Shown here: positions 1-11,951 of the stretch, in pieces
Position numbering within the stretch: the first letter of the stretch is position 1
Layout: each line of letters begins with the position of its first letter
Assembly: GCA_039720395.1 (NCBI GenBank)
Contig: CM077826.1
Coordinates: 29,818,810 to 29,882,809 of the forward strand
From: Liquidambar formosana
Taxonomy: Eukaryota; Streptophyta; Magnoliopsida; Saxifragales; Altingiaceae
Length of the DNA: 64,000 bases
Direction: 5' to 3'
Position numbers and translations under genes: made by a program
The notes under the pieces: generated by a model
What the model saw: only the letters and a program-made list of their open reading frames with translations
Told to the model about the DNA's origin: nothing
Database searches by the model: none

Positions 1-3000
1 TAGACGAAGCTGAATATAAGAGGAGGCCTATGCGAGGTCTTGATGATAATGAGCAGGGTATGGAGTAGGGGGGTTATGATGGTATGTCTAGAAAGCATAT
101 GCATGAATTGAGAATGGCTATGAGAGAGCCGTAGGACTACACAGCAAGAGGAGGATTTTTGGGGGTATTTAGTATCTGATATAGGAGATTGTCCATTTAG
201 ACATTCCCAGGATGGTGTTGGTCCTTCTAGCACTCCTCCTGGTTTTGGGACCTTTGGTCAAAGTGACTATAACCCCTCATTACTCTTTCAAATTTTGAGA
301 TTCTTCACAGAGTGCAACAGCTGATTTTAGAAGGGTTGATACATTTCTTTAAAAGCCCGAATCAGCTAAATATAAAAAAAGTGAAGGATATGTTTTGGAA
401 AGAGTGAAAAAGGTTGGAAAAGCAATTTCTAAATTTTTCATGTTTAAAGCAATTCCTTTTAATGCAGCTGATAGCGGGTCATACTAACCATTGATACCAT
501 TGCCCAGACTAGGTCAGGAATTAGGGCCCCTCAGGATTTCAAATTGGGGGAATTTATCTGAGGGAGTTGAATGGTTATTGGCCAGAATACGGTTCTACAC
601 TAATGTGTGATGGGTGCCCTCCCGTAACCAACACTCCATCGTCAACTTTATGATATACTATGACCGTGAAATGATGTTCCACAAATCAGTGGACACAACA
701 GGGGAGTCCAAAACTGCTATTTACATCTATCACTTGATGGATAGTGTAGTTGAAGAGGTGGGTGAAGAAAATGTTGTGCAAATTGTGACTGATAATAAGG
801 CTGTTGGGAAAAAAAAATATGAAAAAGAGGAAGCACGTGTTCTAGTCTCCATGTGCTGTCCATTGTGTTGACTTGATGCTAGAGGAGATTGGTGAGGTAA
901 ATATGGTGAAGGCTGTGATCGAGGATGCACATAAGATCACAAGCTTCACCTACAATAGTGACCATCTTGTCAATGAAATGAGGAAATACACAGAAGGTCA
1001 AGAGCTCCTTTAACCGGATCACCTGTTTTGCGACCAAATACATAAACATTAAGAGCCTATTAGATATCGACAACAGTTGAAGAGAATGTTCTCTTTTCCT
1101 AAGTGGTATATCCGAGCTAGGGCTAGGAGGGGGTTAGCTAGCATTGTGTTTGATCTTGTACTAACTAATCAGTTTTGGAGAAGGGCAAAAGAAGTTTGCA
1201 AGGTCATAGGGCTATTGGTAAAAGTTTTGAAGATAGTTTTTCAAGACCAACAGCCGACATTAGGGGTTGTATATAATTGCATGGACAAAGCAAAATTAGC
1301 AATCAAATTGTCGATGAAGGGCTATGAGAAGTATTGGAAAATTATTGATGAGAGATGGGAGCATCAGCTCCATGCACACTTACATGCTGCAGGTACAAAA
1401 AAAATAAAATAAAATACATATTTAATTTAATATTTGAGTTCATTAAACATAATCATTCTTCTAAACTTTTACAATTAAAATGTCATAGCCTATTTCTTAA
1501 ACCTAGCTTGCCAATACCATAAAGAGTTCAGTGACATTGAGGAGTTATGGACGGGGTTAAAAAAAGTAATTAAACGTGTAGAATTGGATTTAGACAAACA
1601 ATCAAAAGCGATTAATGAAGTAAGTTTAGTTTAAAATTCTAAATAATCTAATTATCGTATAATTTTTTAGGAATACTACATAATTATAATACGGGTACTT
1701 TTGTATTTAGAAGCTGTTTAGAGAAAGAAATGGCAAATTTAATGATCCATTGATGAGTAGAACATATCCAATTTTCAGCCAGGTTCGACACAAATCAACA
1801 ATTAATTTATGATTATTCAATTGATTCCAAAATTTATAAATTTATAAATTGAAATGGGTTAATATTTGTTTTTGTAGCTGAGTGGTGGTTTAATTATGGG
1901 GGATTTGCTCCAAATTTGAAGAAGATTACAGTAAAAATTCTAAGTCAAAAATGTTCTTCTTTAGGATCTGAGAGGAATTGGAGTACATTCGCCTTGATCC
2001 ACACTAAAATCCGAAATCGTCTAGCTATGGATAAATTGCAAGATCTTGTATATGTGCACTACAATCTACGACTACGGGTTTGAAATTTAATACAAATGGA
2101 TAAAATGATTGCTACAATCCCACTGACCTTACCCATATTTTTGATGATGAGGATATATTGGATGAATGGATTAGAGAGAGGGAAGACCCCAATCTTAGAT
2201 TTAGTCTAGATGAACCATGGTTACAGCAAGGTCTAATGAGCACTCTTTAGAAAAAGGACAACATCATAATTTAGAACCAAGGGATAGTGGTCGCAGTCGC
2301 ATTTGCAATGGAGGGCGCTCATGAATGTAGAACGAGACAGTACCATCCGTTAACAGAGGGAGAATATAGAAACATCCCAGCGTAGTGGCAAACAGAAGGC
2401 AGCAGTGGTAGTTAGTGATTCCTTTGGTAGCAATAGGAGTAAAAGTAATGATAATTATGGCTGTCGTGCTAGAGGTGGAAGGACTAGTGGTGCTTATGAT
2501 ATAGGGATGACATGGGCTTAGGGTGATTTAGGATATCTTAGCACGCAAGACATAGACCATAGATATAGACCAATGGATGCCAAGAGAGCGTATTGGAATC
2601 GGTTAGTTGACTTCCCTACTGATGATGATGATGATAGTCACTAGACCATAGGCATGGCCACAATGTTGGTGTTAATCCTATTCAGATAGATCTTCAAATG
2701 CGTGATATAAATTTAGGTCAAGGTCCATCGAGACCAAACCATATTTCGAGATCTACTAGCACAAGTAGAAGTGATCGCAATCGTAGTCTTCCAATTCCTG
2801 GTCCACGAATGCCTTATATGCATGAGAGATCCACTAGCGTCAGTAGTAGTTGTTTCTATGATCATCAGCAAGATTATCAACATGGGAATGAATTTTGAAG
2901 TACTAGTAGGAGATATGGATATTCTGACTATGGTGGATTGTCCAACATTTCTAGTGGCCCGACAAGTTATGGCTATGAACATTATAGCAGAAGCATAGTG

Positions 3001-3605
3001 CAAGACCACATATTCCATACCCCCAAGTCCCCCAACCAGGTTTTCCAAGGGCCCACTAGTTTTCAATTCCGACCTCCAAAGACATAGGCTTTGCATTTTC
3101 TTTGTTCCACTATCCCCCTTCAAAATCAATACTACCTGCCTCAACCTAGGCCTACGGATTATGATGACTTTGAACCTAACCGTCACTCACTATGGTAGTG
3201 ACCCATAGGTGAAACGTATATGGAATGTATTCTAGCCTTCAAGTCTTCTTTTTCTACATTCTTAGTTTATTTAACTGAATCTTTGGGATGATCTTGATTT
3301 ATATAACTTATATTCTATATATCTAAGACCTAAATATTGAGTTTCTTATTACTTACACAGCGCGCTACTATTTGTTTTGATACTTTTAACCATTTTTTTA
3401 TGTTGATTATTTGTTGTACTTGTTTTATGCTTCCAATGTGATTGCTCTATTTTTTTTTAAAGATTTTTTCATTATTTTTTCGATTTTTTTTTTAATCTTC
3501 TTTCATACGTAATTTGCGTCTCACCCGAGACATGACAAGACAGCCGTAACCGTGATGACCGTAACTATTGCGTGACGGCGTCTGTGACCGTGACTTTGAA
3601 CCATG
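1..3605 (+). mobile_element. hAT transposon 1, decayed, 5' end outside window
   Basis: A cut-and-paste hAT element whose transposase remnants run left to right. The 3' terminus is visible: the strand ends in TTTGAACCATG at 3605, so the inverted end reads CATGGTTCAAAG. This sits next to a palindrome-like region (about 3510-3600) of repeated CCGTGA/CCGTAAC motifs typical of hAT subterminal DNA. The 5' terminus and its 8-bp duplication lie off the window, so the TSD cannot be verified. Positions 2290-3190 hold an Arg/Ser/Gly/Tyr-rich tail often seen after hAT C-termini, and 3190-3500 is AT-rich 3' sequence. Many stops and frameshifts show that it is dead. It sits inside a Tourist-like MITE remnant (3606-3632). 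Confidence 0.75.
310..2290 (+). pseudogene. hAT transposase (DUF659 and C-terminal dimerisation domains), broken
   Basis: Fragments of a plant hAT transposase in the correct domain order. An N-terminal part (about 310-610) resembles the segment before the catalytic core. The DUF659 region follows at 614-1010: an INF-type motif then VTDN, then a Cys-His segment with DLMLEEIGE. A middle domain (1077-1412) ends in IIDERWEHQLH and continues after an intron-like AT-rich gap at about 1509 as YHKEFSDIEELW. The C-terminal dimerisation domain is at 1877-2083: AEWWFNYG, then SQKCSSLGSERNWSTF, then IHTKIRNRL and LVYVHYNLRLR. An acidic tail follows (DEDILDEWIREREDP) with a frame change. These are established hAT signatures. 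Stops, frameshifts and a lost conserved Asn after VTDN mean no functional protein is made. BED zinc-finger coding was not seen and may be left of the window. Confidence 0.8.
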
Positions 3606-3632
3606 GTAGTAAAAGCTTATCCAAACGGGCCC
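3606..3632. mobile_element. Tourist-like MITE end remnant
   Basis: The stretch ends CCAAACGGGCCC followed by TAA. The inverse, TTA then GGGCCCGTTTGG, is the usual terminal repeat and TSD of PIF/Harbinger Tourist MITEs. It abuts the 3' end of hAT 1, so hAT 1 probably inserted into this MITE and the other half lies left of the window. Only one end is visible. Confidence 0.45.
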
Positions 3633-3743
3633 TAACATAATACTAATTTCATTAGCATCATAAGCAATGCATTTGCATGCCAACTTCGATGGTGAGCTCA
3701 TACAAAGTGAGGAAATCAGTCAGAAATACTATGTGTCGTCGTG

Positions 3744-3819
3744 AGTGAACTCAACATGATCTTCTTACATTACATACCAACTACTTCAGTGAACTCAACA
3801 TGATCTTCTTACATTACAT
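3744..3819. repeat. 44-bp direct duplication
   Basis: The 32-base stretch beginning AGTGAACTCAACATGATC occurs at 3744 and again at 3788, giving a period of 44 bp. It looks like a local tandem duplication just beyond the truncated end of the LINE. No function is apparent. Confidence 0.8.
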
Positions 3820-3849
3820 GCTAACTCAAAGATTTGTAAAATGACCTGA

Positions 3850-5890
3850 AGATTTAAGAACTTTATATGCAAATTGTAAGTGAGAGACCCTCTCTCTACC
3901 TACCTCAAATCCCTCAATCAAACCTAACTCTCTAGCTCTATCCGACAGCCTACCTAGAACATCGGCAACTAGCATAAACAAAAAGGGGGATAAAAGGTCA
4001 CCTTGTCTCAAACCTCTTGAAGCCATAAAAGACTTGCCTGGTTTTCCATTTACTAATACTGAAAAATTGGTAGTAGACAAACAACCAGAAATCCATTTCC
4101 TCCACCTCTCACCAAAATCTTTCTTCTCTAAAACAAAGTCCAAAAAGCCCTAATTCACACAATCATACGCCTTCTCAAAATCAGTTTTAAACACCAAACC
4201 CTCATTTTTTCCAACTCTAAAACTCTCCATTGCTTTATTAGCTATCAAAACTGTTAAGTTTCCAACTTAAAAGCCTAAGCTTTTAGGTGGAGGGCCCAAA
4301 TAGGTATATTAAGCCATATCAACTTTTTATATTTAAACGATGTGGGATGTGGGACTTCCCAACACTCCCCCTCACGTGCAAGCTTAACACAACAACAACA
4401 GCCTGTCACATGGACAACAATAATGGGCTCACGAACGAAATAGACCCAACAACAACAACAACAACAATTGGCTCTGATACCATGTTAAGTTTCCAACGCA
4501 AAAGCCTAAACTTTTAAGTGGAGGGCCCAAATAGGTATATTAAGCCATATCAACTTTTTATATTTAAACAATGTGGGATGTAGGACTTCCCAACAAAAAC
4601 CAAGTCTAAGATCTAACGACCTTCCACAAAAGCTCTTTGACTTTTTGATATTGTCTCTCTTAAAACCTCTCTCAACTTGATGGATAACACTTTAGCCAAA
4701 ATCTTGTATAATGATGAAACCAAGCTAATTGGCCGAAAATCCTTAATTTTCAAGGAATCGTGTTTCTTGGGAATCAAACAGATGAATGTAGCATTTATGC
4801 ACTTGTTAACAATCCCTTTCTCAAACAATTCTACAAAAACTTTCATTAAATCATCCTTGACCACATCCTAACACTCTTGAAACACAACCATTGTGTAACC
4901 ATCTAGTCCAAGGGCCTTATCTCTACAATAATAAAAAACAGCCTCCTTAATCTCCTATACCTCAAAGGGTCGCTCCAATTTTTTAGCACTAGCCTCACAT
5001 ATGGGAAACCAATACAACCCTTCTAACACTGGTTGTTCCTTTCCATCCGAGCTATAGAGAAAAGAGAAGAACTTATAGATTTCATCCACAATTTCCTCTT
5101 CCTTTTCAACCACTAAACCCCTTCAACTTCCAGTTTATTGATCACTTTCTTCTTCCTAGTCCCATTGGCTACTCTGTGAAAAAACTAATTATATCTCTCT
5201 TTTTCAACCATTTAACCTTAGCTTTCTAGGCCCAAGAAATTCCCTCCTTGAAATTAACCTCCTCAAACTCTTCCTTCAAATCCTTTCTCCCTGACCTTAA
5301 ACTCTTATGGAACAATCCTTCTTCCTCCAAGTGGTCCAATTCCTTGATTTTGCTAGAAATGGAATTCTTTAAAATTCCAACATCACCAAAAACCTCTCAT
5401 GAATTTAAAGCCCTCCCAACCATGAACATCACAATTTCTTCACCACTCCTCAAAACATTTCCTAAACAAGTGATGTTCCAACTACATATTTTCAAATCTA
5501 AATGGAGAACGGCCCGCCCCACGAAATTAACTCACTATCTAGAAGAATTAGACAATGATCCGATGTAACTCTAGGTAAAGTTGATTGCCTCACATTAGGA
5601 AAAGCACCTCCCAATCCAAAGAAAACAAGAAACGATCGATCGTATTGCACACTGGATTCACGTGTTGGTTAGACCAAGTAAACCTGGCATTAGCCCTTGG
5701 TAAATCTCTCAATGCACATTCTCTAATAAAATGATCAAAGTCTCTCATCCTTCTATTAGTCCTTACTCCATTGAGCTTCTCAACAAAATACCTTATGACA
5801 TTAAAATCCCCTCCAAAAACCCACAACGGACTTCACAACCTAGACAAACTGAAGGAGCTCCTCCCAAAAAACCTTCCTAATCCTGGTTCT
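3850..5890 (-). pseudogene. LINE 1 ORF2: end of endonuclease plus reverse transcriptase, 3'-truncated
   Basis: This is the downstream half of ORF2 of a plant L1-type LINE, read right to left. The endonuclease segment at about 5826-5590 has GGDFNVIR and then ARFTWSNQ, the standard APE-domain signatures. A reverse-transcriptase segment at 4864-4613 has CLIPKK and then DFRPISLVSSLYKILAKVL. Past a TRIM insertion it resumes with DFEKAYD (about 4200) and SRGLRQGDLLSPFLF (about 4010). The reading ends at HLQFA just before the catalytic FADD box, so the palm active site and everything 3' are missing. Several in-frame stops are present (for example the Trp codon after DFEKAYDCVN is a stop). It continues rightward at 11618, beyond the hAT 2 insertion. 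Confidence 0.85.
4252..4595 (-). mobile_element. TRIM retrotransposon, structurally complete (344 bp)
   Basis: A terminal-repeat retrotransposon in miniature. Two direct 113-bp LTRs occupy 4252-4364 and 4483-4595. On the minus strand they start TGTTGGGAAGTC and end ACTTAACA. Next to the right-hand LTR, 4471-4482 reads GCTCTGATACCA, whose reverse complement TGGTATCAGAGC is the tRNA-iMet primer-binding site. A purine tract GTGAGGGGGAG precedes the other LTR on the minus strand. A 5-bp duplication AAAAC (4247-4251 and 4596-4600) flanks the element. The 118-bp interior is CAA-rich and non-coding, so movement would need proteins in trans. It lies inside the LINE 1 reverse-transcriptase sequence. 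Confidence 0.93.
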
Positions 5891-7029
5891 GTTCAGACCA
5901 ATGTTTTAAAACCCAAACCGTTCATTGAACTGGAAAAGTCGCCAGGTTAAGGGTCACCGGTTCAATTGTCAGGTCAAATCGGAATTGAATCATGACGTCA
6001 TCATGACGTAATAAATATTTAATATTTTAATAATTTATAAACTAAAAAATAGTATAAATAGAAAAATAGTAAAAAGAAAAAAAATTCTCTTAAAATTTTC
6101 CAAACAACTTTTATCACTCTTTATAATCCCATAACATCAAAAGAATTTATAGCATGAATATCATTTTGTAATCAACTAATCATCAACTCATCAAGTAACA
6201 TTCTAAGTCTAGAAAATAAGTACTCATTAATAAAAACATGGTATCAAACTATCAATATATTTTAATATGGCAATCAAATTTATATAAAGGCAATCATTTT
6301 CCTTAGGAAGTTAGAAGTATAGAAACATAATGACTAACGAGTAAGGTGTAATGTACTGATGACATCTTTGTAATTCACTAATTTGTGAAAGAATCCAACA
6401 TCATGTCAAAAGCCTTTCCATACTTTCACAACATCCTCTTTAATCTGTATTAATGCTACACCTATAAAACATAAATGAAAGATACAAAATTAAATTTAAA
6501 AAATAAAAAAAAAAAACCACACAAAAATACAAATTTAAAAAATTAAAAAAAAAAATTCAACTTCTCAAGTGTATTGCATGCCATCATAAAAATCAAGAGA
6601 GCAACCTAATCCAAACCATATAACATGTGTTCATTAGCTCAAATATAAGGACATAATTCTATAGAAGTAAAGATCATAAAGCAATAAAAAAACAATTGTC
6701 TAAATATCCAAAACAAAGCATCATTGTCTTCTACTAAGATCTAACTTCTTGATAGTCCTCTTGTTAGCCAATCTTCATCATTATCTTCATTGTTGCCATT
6801 TCCATCTCCATCATTTGACTCAAAATCACCAGTTTCATCACCAAAAGATCTGAAATCTATCCGCCTTCAATCTCAAACGCCTCATCTTCCTCAACATCAT
6901 TTGTAAAAGTTATAACTCATAAGTCATAAGAAAAATTATCAATTTATGCTCTACTTCTCTACTTGTGTTTAGTCAAACTAATTTAAAAATATTTATCATT
7001 TTATCAGATTCTTTTTTAACTAACCTCCC

Positions 7030-10000
7030 CGTGGATGATGGCGTTGCCACTTACTTCTTGGGATTGATGCATCTTCATAAAGCATATTTTCCAACTCATC
7101 ATAATTAAGATCTAGATTCACCTTTCCTCCTCAACTATCCAAAATTCAGTTTTGTCAATACTCTCATAATCAACAGGATCATAACTCCTTTTTTTGTAGT
7201 AATGTCTGTAAAATTTAAATTTAGTAAGAAACTAACCATAGAAAGTAAATAATCAAATTGTGAAACAATACTAAAAAGTTTCAAGCACAAAATGACATAA
7301 CTATTTTTAAAAGGAGATGTTATTGCCAGAGACAATAACTTTATTTCCACGGCTTTTGCTCGTAAGGGACGAAATTGCCCCTTGTGATAAGAGACGGAAG
7401 AGAAAGAATAACACAAAACGAGCAGAAAGAGTAATCGGAAGATAATGGCGTTAATACTACGACATTGACGCTTGCCGGATGATAACGAAACGAGAGGAAA
7501 GAGAAAATTGTTAAAAGAGGTGAGAAAAGAAGAAGGAAGAGAGAGGAGAGGAGCTGATCTACTCAGAAACAAAAATTCCTAGTATTAGGTTAACATTGGT
7601 GTTGATGCTCGCCACCGGCGTTGACCTCTTTGAACGTGTTCTCTCTTCATTCTCTCTCTGTCCCTTCTTTGTTCTTTTTCTCTCTTTGCTACTCCGTATT
7701 ATAACTTCTTCACTCCTTCTTAGCTGTTTTCCTTTTTTCTTCTTTTTGTTTTTATTTGGTTTTTCTTCCACTCAATCTCTTCTTTTATCTCCAAATTTCT
7801 ACGGTAACATTTGATTTATGTTTGTTTTTTTTTTTCATCTCTAAATCTTCATACTCGATTCTCTAATTTTTGTTTTTTCTCCTTTTTTCCTGGCCTTTTG
7901 TTCTTTTTCTTTCTTATTTGTTTATCATTTTCCTCCCTTTGGATTTGCTACCCCAGTTATCACCTTTCCTTCCTCTATTTTCTTGTTCTTCACCCATTTT
8001 TTCTTGCTTTTACTGTATATTCCCTATAATTTCTTGTTTTTGCTCTGTTTTATATTTGGAAAAGGGGTTAATTGGGTAGCAAAGATGGAGAAAATAGGGG
8101 GCAGTGCTCGATTGGATGTAATGGATGCTACCAGTGGAACAGGTGGGTTGGTAGAGAGAATAGAGGGGTTGTTCTGATGGTTTGTTAAAGTGGAGAGAGA
8201 TGGTGTTGGCAGCCATAGCCGACCATCTTATTTATTCTCTCTCCCAGTCTTCTCACCTAACATTTGACATTTTCTCCCTCTCTCCTCCCTTTTTTTGATT
8301 CTCTCTCTTACGTCTCTTATCACTCTTTAAAAAGGGGCAATTTCGTCTCTTCAAAACAATAGCCGTGGAAGCATAGTTATTGTCTCTGGCAATAACGCTT
8401 CCCTTTTAAAACGTAGGTTATAATGAACGTATACCAAATCATTGAGCCTATGATGCTCTAATCTATTTCTCTTTTTGGTATGTATACGTTCAAAGACACT
8501 CTAATTCCGCTCACAGCAGCCTGAAGAACTAGAAGTTTGGCTTAAGATTCGAATTGCCAATTTTTGAAAATTTGGAGCACTATGCCTAAACAACCTCCAC
8601 CATTCATCTTAAAGACAAACCAAGGGAAAAAGAAAAAGGAAATGAGGACAAAATAGTAAAATACTACTAGTGTTAAAATACTGAACTTGTAAATGATGTC
8701 AAAACAAGTAATAAATTTACGGAAGTGCATATTTATTTTTATTTTTTTACCTAGTTGTGTGGTTTTAGATGTAGTAAAAGCCAATTCTCGTCCAAAGCTT
8801 TCTAAACGATCCCAGAATAGCCTAGTCTCACTCAATAACTTCGTCTTGCTACATGTGGCTTTTGTCTCTATGACATCAAGAAGGCCTCCCATGACTTCTG
8901 GTTTGGTGCAAAATGATGCTTGATCATATTGGAAAGCAGGGTTCAACTAATAAGCTGCAGCATAGACACTTTGTCGTAACTATCGATCCCATTAGTCCTT
9001 AAGGATTTTTGTGTAAGGTTTGTACAATCCTCTTCTTATGCAGAAACATTTTCTTAATACCCAACCGTGCCCTGTACATCCCCTCATAGATATATCCAAT
9101 AGCAGGCTTTTCATCTGAATCAGCAATACGCAATATGCAAATGAGGGGTTCAACAATTTTCACAATAACTAAGCAATCATTCCAAAACTTCTTATCTAGA
9201 ATTATGGCAACTGCAGTTTTGCTTTCTTGTCTCTTGCATATCTAGACTCCACAAATTCCTTACAAGTCACCAATGCCTACAACTCATGCATATGCTCATA
9301 CATGCTATGCAACGCAATAAAGGTAGTTGCAAAGCGAGTCACTCCTGGGTGCACAATTTCTGTCAGTCTGGATTTCTTCCTCAACAAAGATAACAAATAT
9401 ATGTGATTATACACAAATTGTGTTACCTTGGATGCACGTTTTGCAAGGTCACACACGTGCTCCATCTTTGCAATATCGCCTAACATCAAATTAATACAAT
9501 GACATGCACAAGGAGACCAATTGATGTTTTTATATGCCTCACTCAACATCCTTCCTGCTGCTACATAATTTGCTGCATTATCTGTGACCATGTGGACAAC
9601 ATTACTTGCTCCTACCCATTCAACAATTTCTTGAAACAACTTAAACAAAGTAGGAGCTTCCTTCACAATGTCAGAAGCATCCACTGATTTCAAAAATGTG
9701 ATTCCTCTAGGACAATATACAAGAAAATTGATTAATGTTCGATGTCTACCATCACTCCAACCATCAGCCATTATTGTACACCCACTATCTGCCCAAGTGC
9801 TTCTACAAGAGTCAATAAACAACTACACTTCTTTTTTAGCATCTCTTAGCAAAAGAATCTGCATAGCATGGTCTGTTGGAGCTTTGTATCCTGGACCAAT
9901 TGCAAGCACTGCATCCCACATAGGTTGATAGTAAATAGAATTTACAGCATTTATTGGGATGCACATGTCATATACCCACCTAGCAATGGCCATATCTGCC

Positions 10001-10579
10001 CTATGCACAGCTTCTTTGTTGGCTAGCACACTCTTGATACCGAGTTGAGCTCCTGGAGTAGTTCTTGGAGAAAAATAATTGCCTATTCCGCCATGTGCCT
10101 TTCCTTTTACTTTATTTGTCATTGCTGCCCCCTTTCTATTTCCACTACCACGCCTTTCATTGATTGAGATGCCCCTTCCCCTAGGTTGAGGTATTTCTTA
10201 AACATCATCTTCTTGTCTTCCTCCATGCTTATCACCCTCAAATTGTTCCATGGAAGGTCCATATGGATTATTCGTTTCATACATCTCTTGTGCATCTTTT
10301 TTTCTTTTAACAGTTTCATTCAAGCTTGCCAACATTTGTTCTCGAACATCAATAGGAACTTTTTTACGAGACCCAAACTCACCTTTTTTTTCCAGCATGG
10401 TGTTGTTTCATTCTATTAATCCCTCCACCTTTGACGGTCTTAGGACAATACATGCATGAATAAGTTTTTTTACCATCTTTAGGGTCAATTCCCTGCCTAA
10501 CATGATCCCACACTAGGTCCGTCTTTTGTCGAGTAGCTTGAGTAGAAGCAGTAGTTGAATGTTGTCCAGAAGATGACAT
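7030..10579 (-). pseudogene. hAT 2 transposase gene (BED finger to dimerisation domain), broken
   Basis: The full domain order of a plant hAT transposase is present. It starts at the ATG at 10579 with a BED zinc finger: DLVWDHVRQG, then CMYC spacing and HHAGKK (10579-10380). A central region follows (10122-9823: ARWVYDMCIPINAVNSIYYQ). The DUF659 core is at 9822-9277: GCTIMADGWSDGR, VTDNAANYVAAG, CHCINLMLGDIAK. The helical middle is at about 9240-8940. After an intron with GT at about 8750 and a 3' splice site at about 8612, the dimerisation domain (8611-8412) has IRILSQTSSSSG, RIHTKKRNRL and LVYVHYNLRF. The tail resumes beyond the MITE at 7195-7030 (RSYDPVDYESIDKTEFW). Damage includes a frameshift near 10390, stops near 10199, 9823 and 9277, and a stop replacing the W of the RNWSVFE motif. 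It is dead but little diverged. Confidence 0.88.
7313..8403. mobile_element. Mutator-like (MULE-type) non-autonomous element, 1,091 bp
   Basis: Long inverted ends of about 90 bp. Both start GGRR and share TTATTGCCAGAGACAATAAC, then TTCCACGGCT, then ACGAAATTGCCCC. The palindromic octamer TTTTAAAA borders both sides (7305-7312 and 8404-8411). Long GG-starting ends and an 8-9-bp duplication fit Mutator-like MITEs, though hAT cannot be ruled out from the duplication alone. The interior is pyrimidine-rich with no recognisable protein; it resembles a 5' UTR or intron leader, so captured host sequence is possible but not shown. It lies between the dimerisation-domain exon and the tail of the hAT 2 transposase, so it is younger than hAT 2. 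Confidence 0.85.
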
Positions 10580-11617
10580 TTTAAAGTTTAAACACGCAGG
10601 CTCTCCTATGTGTGCAATAGATATTAATAAATTTATAAGTAAACAACAATAAATCATCAGGAAACATATGCAATAGATATTAAAAATACAAATATTTACT
10701 TCATAAATATTTTTCTTTAACTTTTTATTTATTTTTGCTTCAAATAAATTTCTAAGTAAACAAGTAAATAAGTAACTGACAGTCTAAAAATAAACAGAGC
10801 ATGTTAATAAGTAATAAGCATGAAGATTTAAAGTAAACAGAGCATGCTAATGATTAATATTTAATAATTTAATAGTTTAACACAAACTTACAAAGTTCTC
10901 TGAGACTGGGGTAATCCGGTAATGGATTATTGGGTATCCTCCTACAAAATATTCAAGAAGTAACTAAGTATGTAACTAACATTAATAAATAATAAGTGAT
11001 AACAAAAATACAAAATTACTACCAAATTTCTCCACTATTGGCCTGAGAAGTGAGTACTTGAGAAGAGTATAACTATATAACTATAAGAGAGATCAGCAAA
11101 AAAAAAAAAAAAGAAAAAAAAAAAGAATGCTCATGAAAACTGAAAACTTGAAACTTGAAAACCCTAGGTTCTAGAATAATAAAAAAAATAGGGAACTAGG
11201 AAAGAGAAAGGAAGGGATCGGAGAGAATTAAAGAGGATGGAGAAGATTAGAAGAAGAATAGAAGATTACCTGAGATTGGAAGCAACAGAACATTCGCATA
11301 GTCGCACAATCGCAGAACTCCTCTCCGCCCTAGCGTCAATTTGGAATTGGAGATTTGGGGCTTTTCACTTGAGTTTTTTAACTTTAAGCCTTATATGGAT
11401 AAATGAACAAAAAAAAAACCGGCCGATTCTCCCAACCCGTAAACGGTTTTTTCCGATTCACCAGTTCAACTAGTGGGTTGAACGGTTTTTGTTTTTTTTC
11501 CCAGTTTTTTACTTCAAACGGTTTTATGGGTTTAACTGGACCGAACCTTCAACCGGTCGACGGTTTAACCGGTCGAACCGAGCGGTCTGGTCCGGGTTTT
11601 AAAACCTTGGTTCGGAC

Positions 11618-11951
11618 CATAAATTCCATACAGCCACCATTCATTAGAGTTGAGGTCCCTTAATTTAACTGAAATAGAAAAACTTTCACAAACAACTTCT
11701 AAAGCAGACACAACTCTCTCATCTCAAACTATTAAAATATCACATGACCTACCACTTGAAGGTAGAAAAGACCACCCTTTATGCCTTGAAGGCTACAACC
11801 CCAAATGCTCTTAATCACAGTCCTATGAATCAACTCTAATTTAGTTTCCAGAAGAATCACAATATCCGGATTGTTCTTCCTCAAGAAATCTCTGATAATA
11901 CCTCTTCCTGTTGGAACCTAGACCTTTGATTTTCCAACTAATGATATTCAT
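11618..11951 (-). pseudogene. LINE 1 ORF2 start (endonuclease N-terminus)
   Basis: The start codon is at 11951, opening MNIISWKIKGLGSNRKR, which is the classic first motif of plant L1 APE endonucleases (usually SWNxRGL). Frameshifts follow: IVILLETKLEL appears in another frame and then VKLRDLNSNEWWLYGIYGPN just before the hAT 2 insertion at 11610. Reading resumes at 5890 with the GGDFNVIR motif. The catalytic Asn of the SWN motif is replaced by Lys, and frames are broken, so it is non-functional. Confidence 0.85.

Larger units (their letters stand above)
5899..11609 (-). mobile_element. hAT transposon 2, both ends present
   Basis: The left end is CAATGTTTTAAAACCC at 5899 and the inverted right end is CAAGGTTTTAAAACCC at 11609. 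They are flanked by 8-bp duplications GTTCAGAC (5891-5898) and GTTCGGAC (11610-11617), one mismatch apart. Both ends carry subterminal CCGGTT/AACCGG motifs (for example 11540-11600). The transposase gene inside is on the minus strand (see 7030-10579). Positions 10660-11340 are its AT-rich 5' leader and upstream intron-like sequence, and 5960-7030 is AT-rich 3' sequence. A Mutator-like MITE at 7313-8403 interrupts it, so the original element was about 4.6 kb. The LINE 1 ORF2 reading continues across the two flanks, which shows that hAT 2 landed in the LINE. Confidence 0.93.

Noticed and set aside
2698..3186. Ser/Arg-rich ORFs on both strands
   Set aside because: They overlie the decayed tail of the hAT 1 transposase region; no independent domain.
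7559..8216. Several open frames on both strands in a T-rich stretch
   Set aside because: Low-complexity Phe/Leu/Ser or Lys/Arg translations of a pyrimidine tract inside a MITE; no domain.
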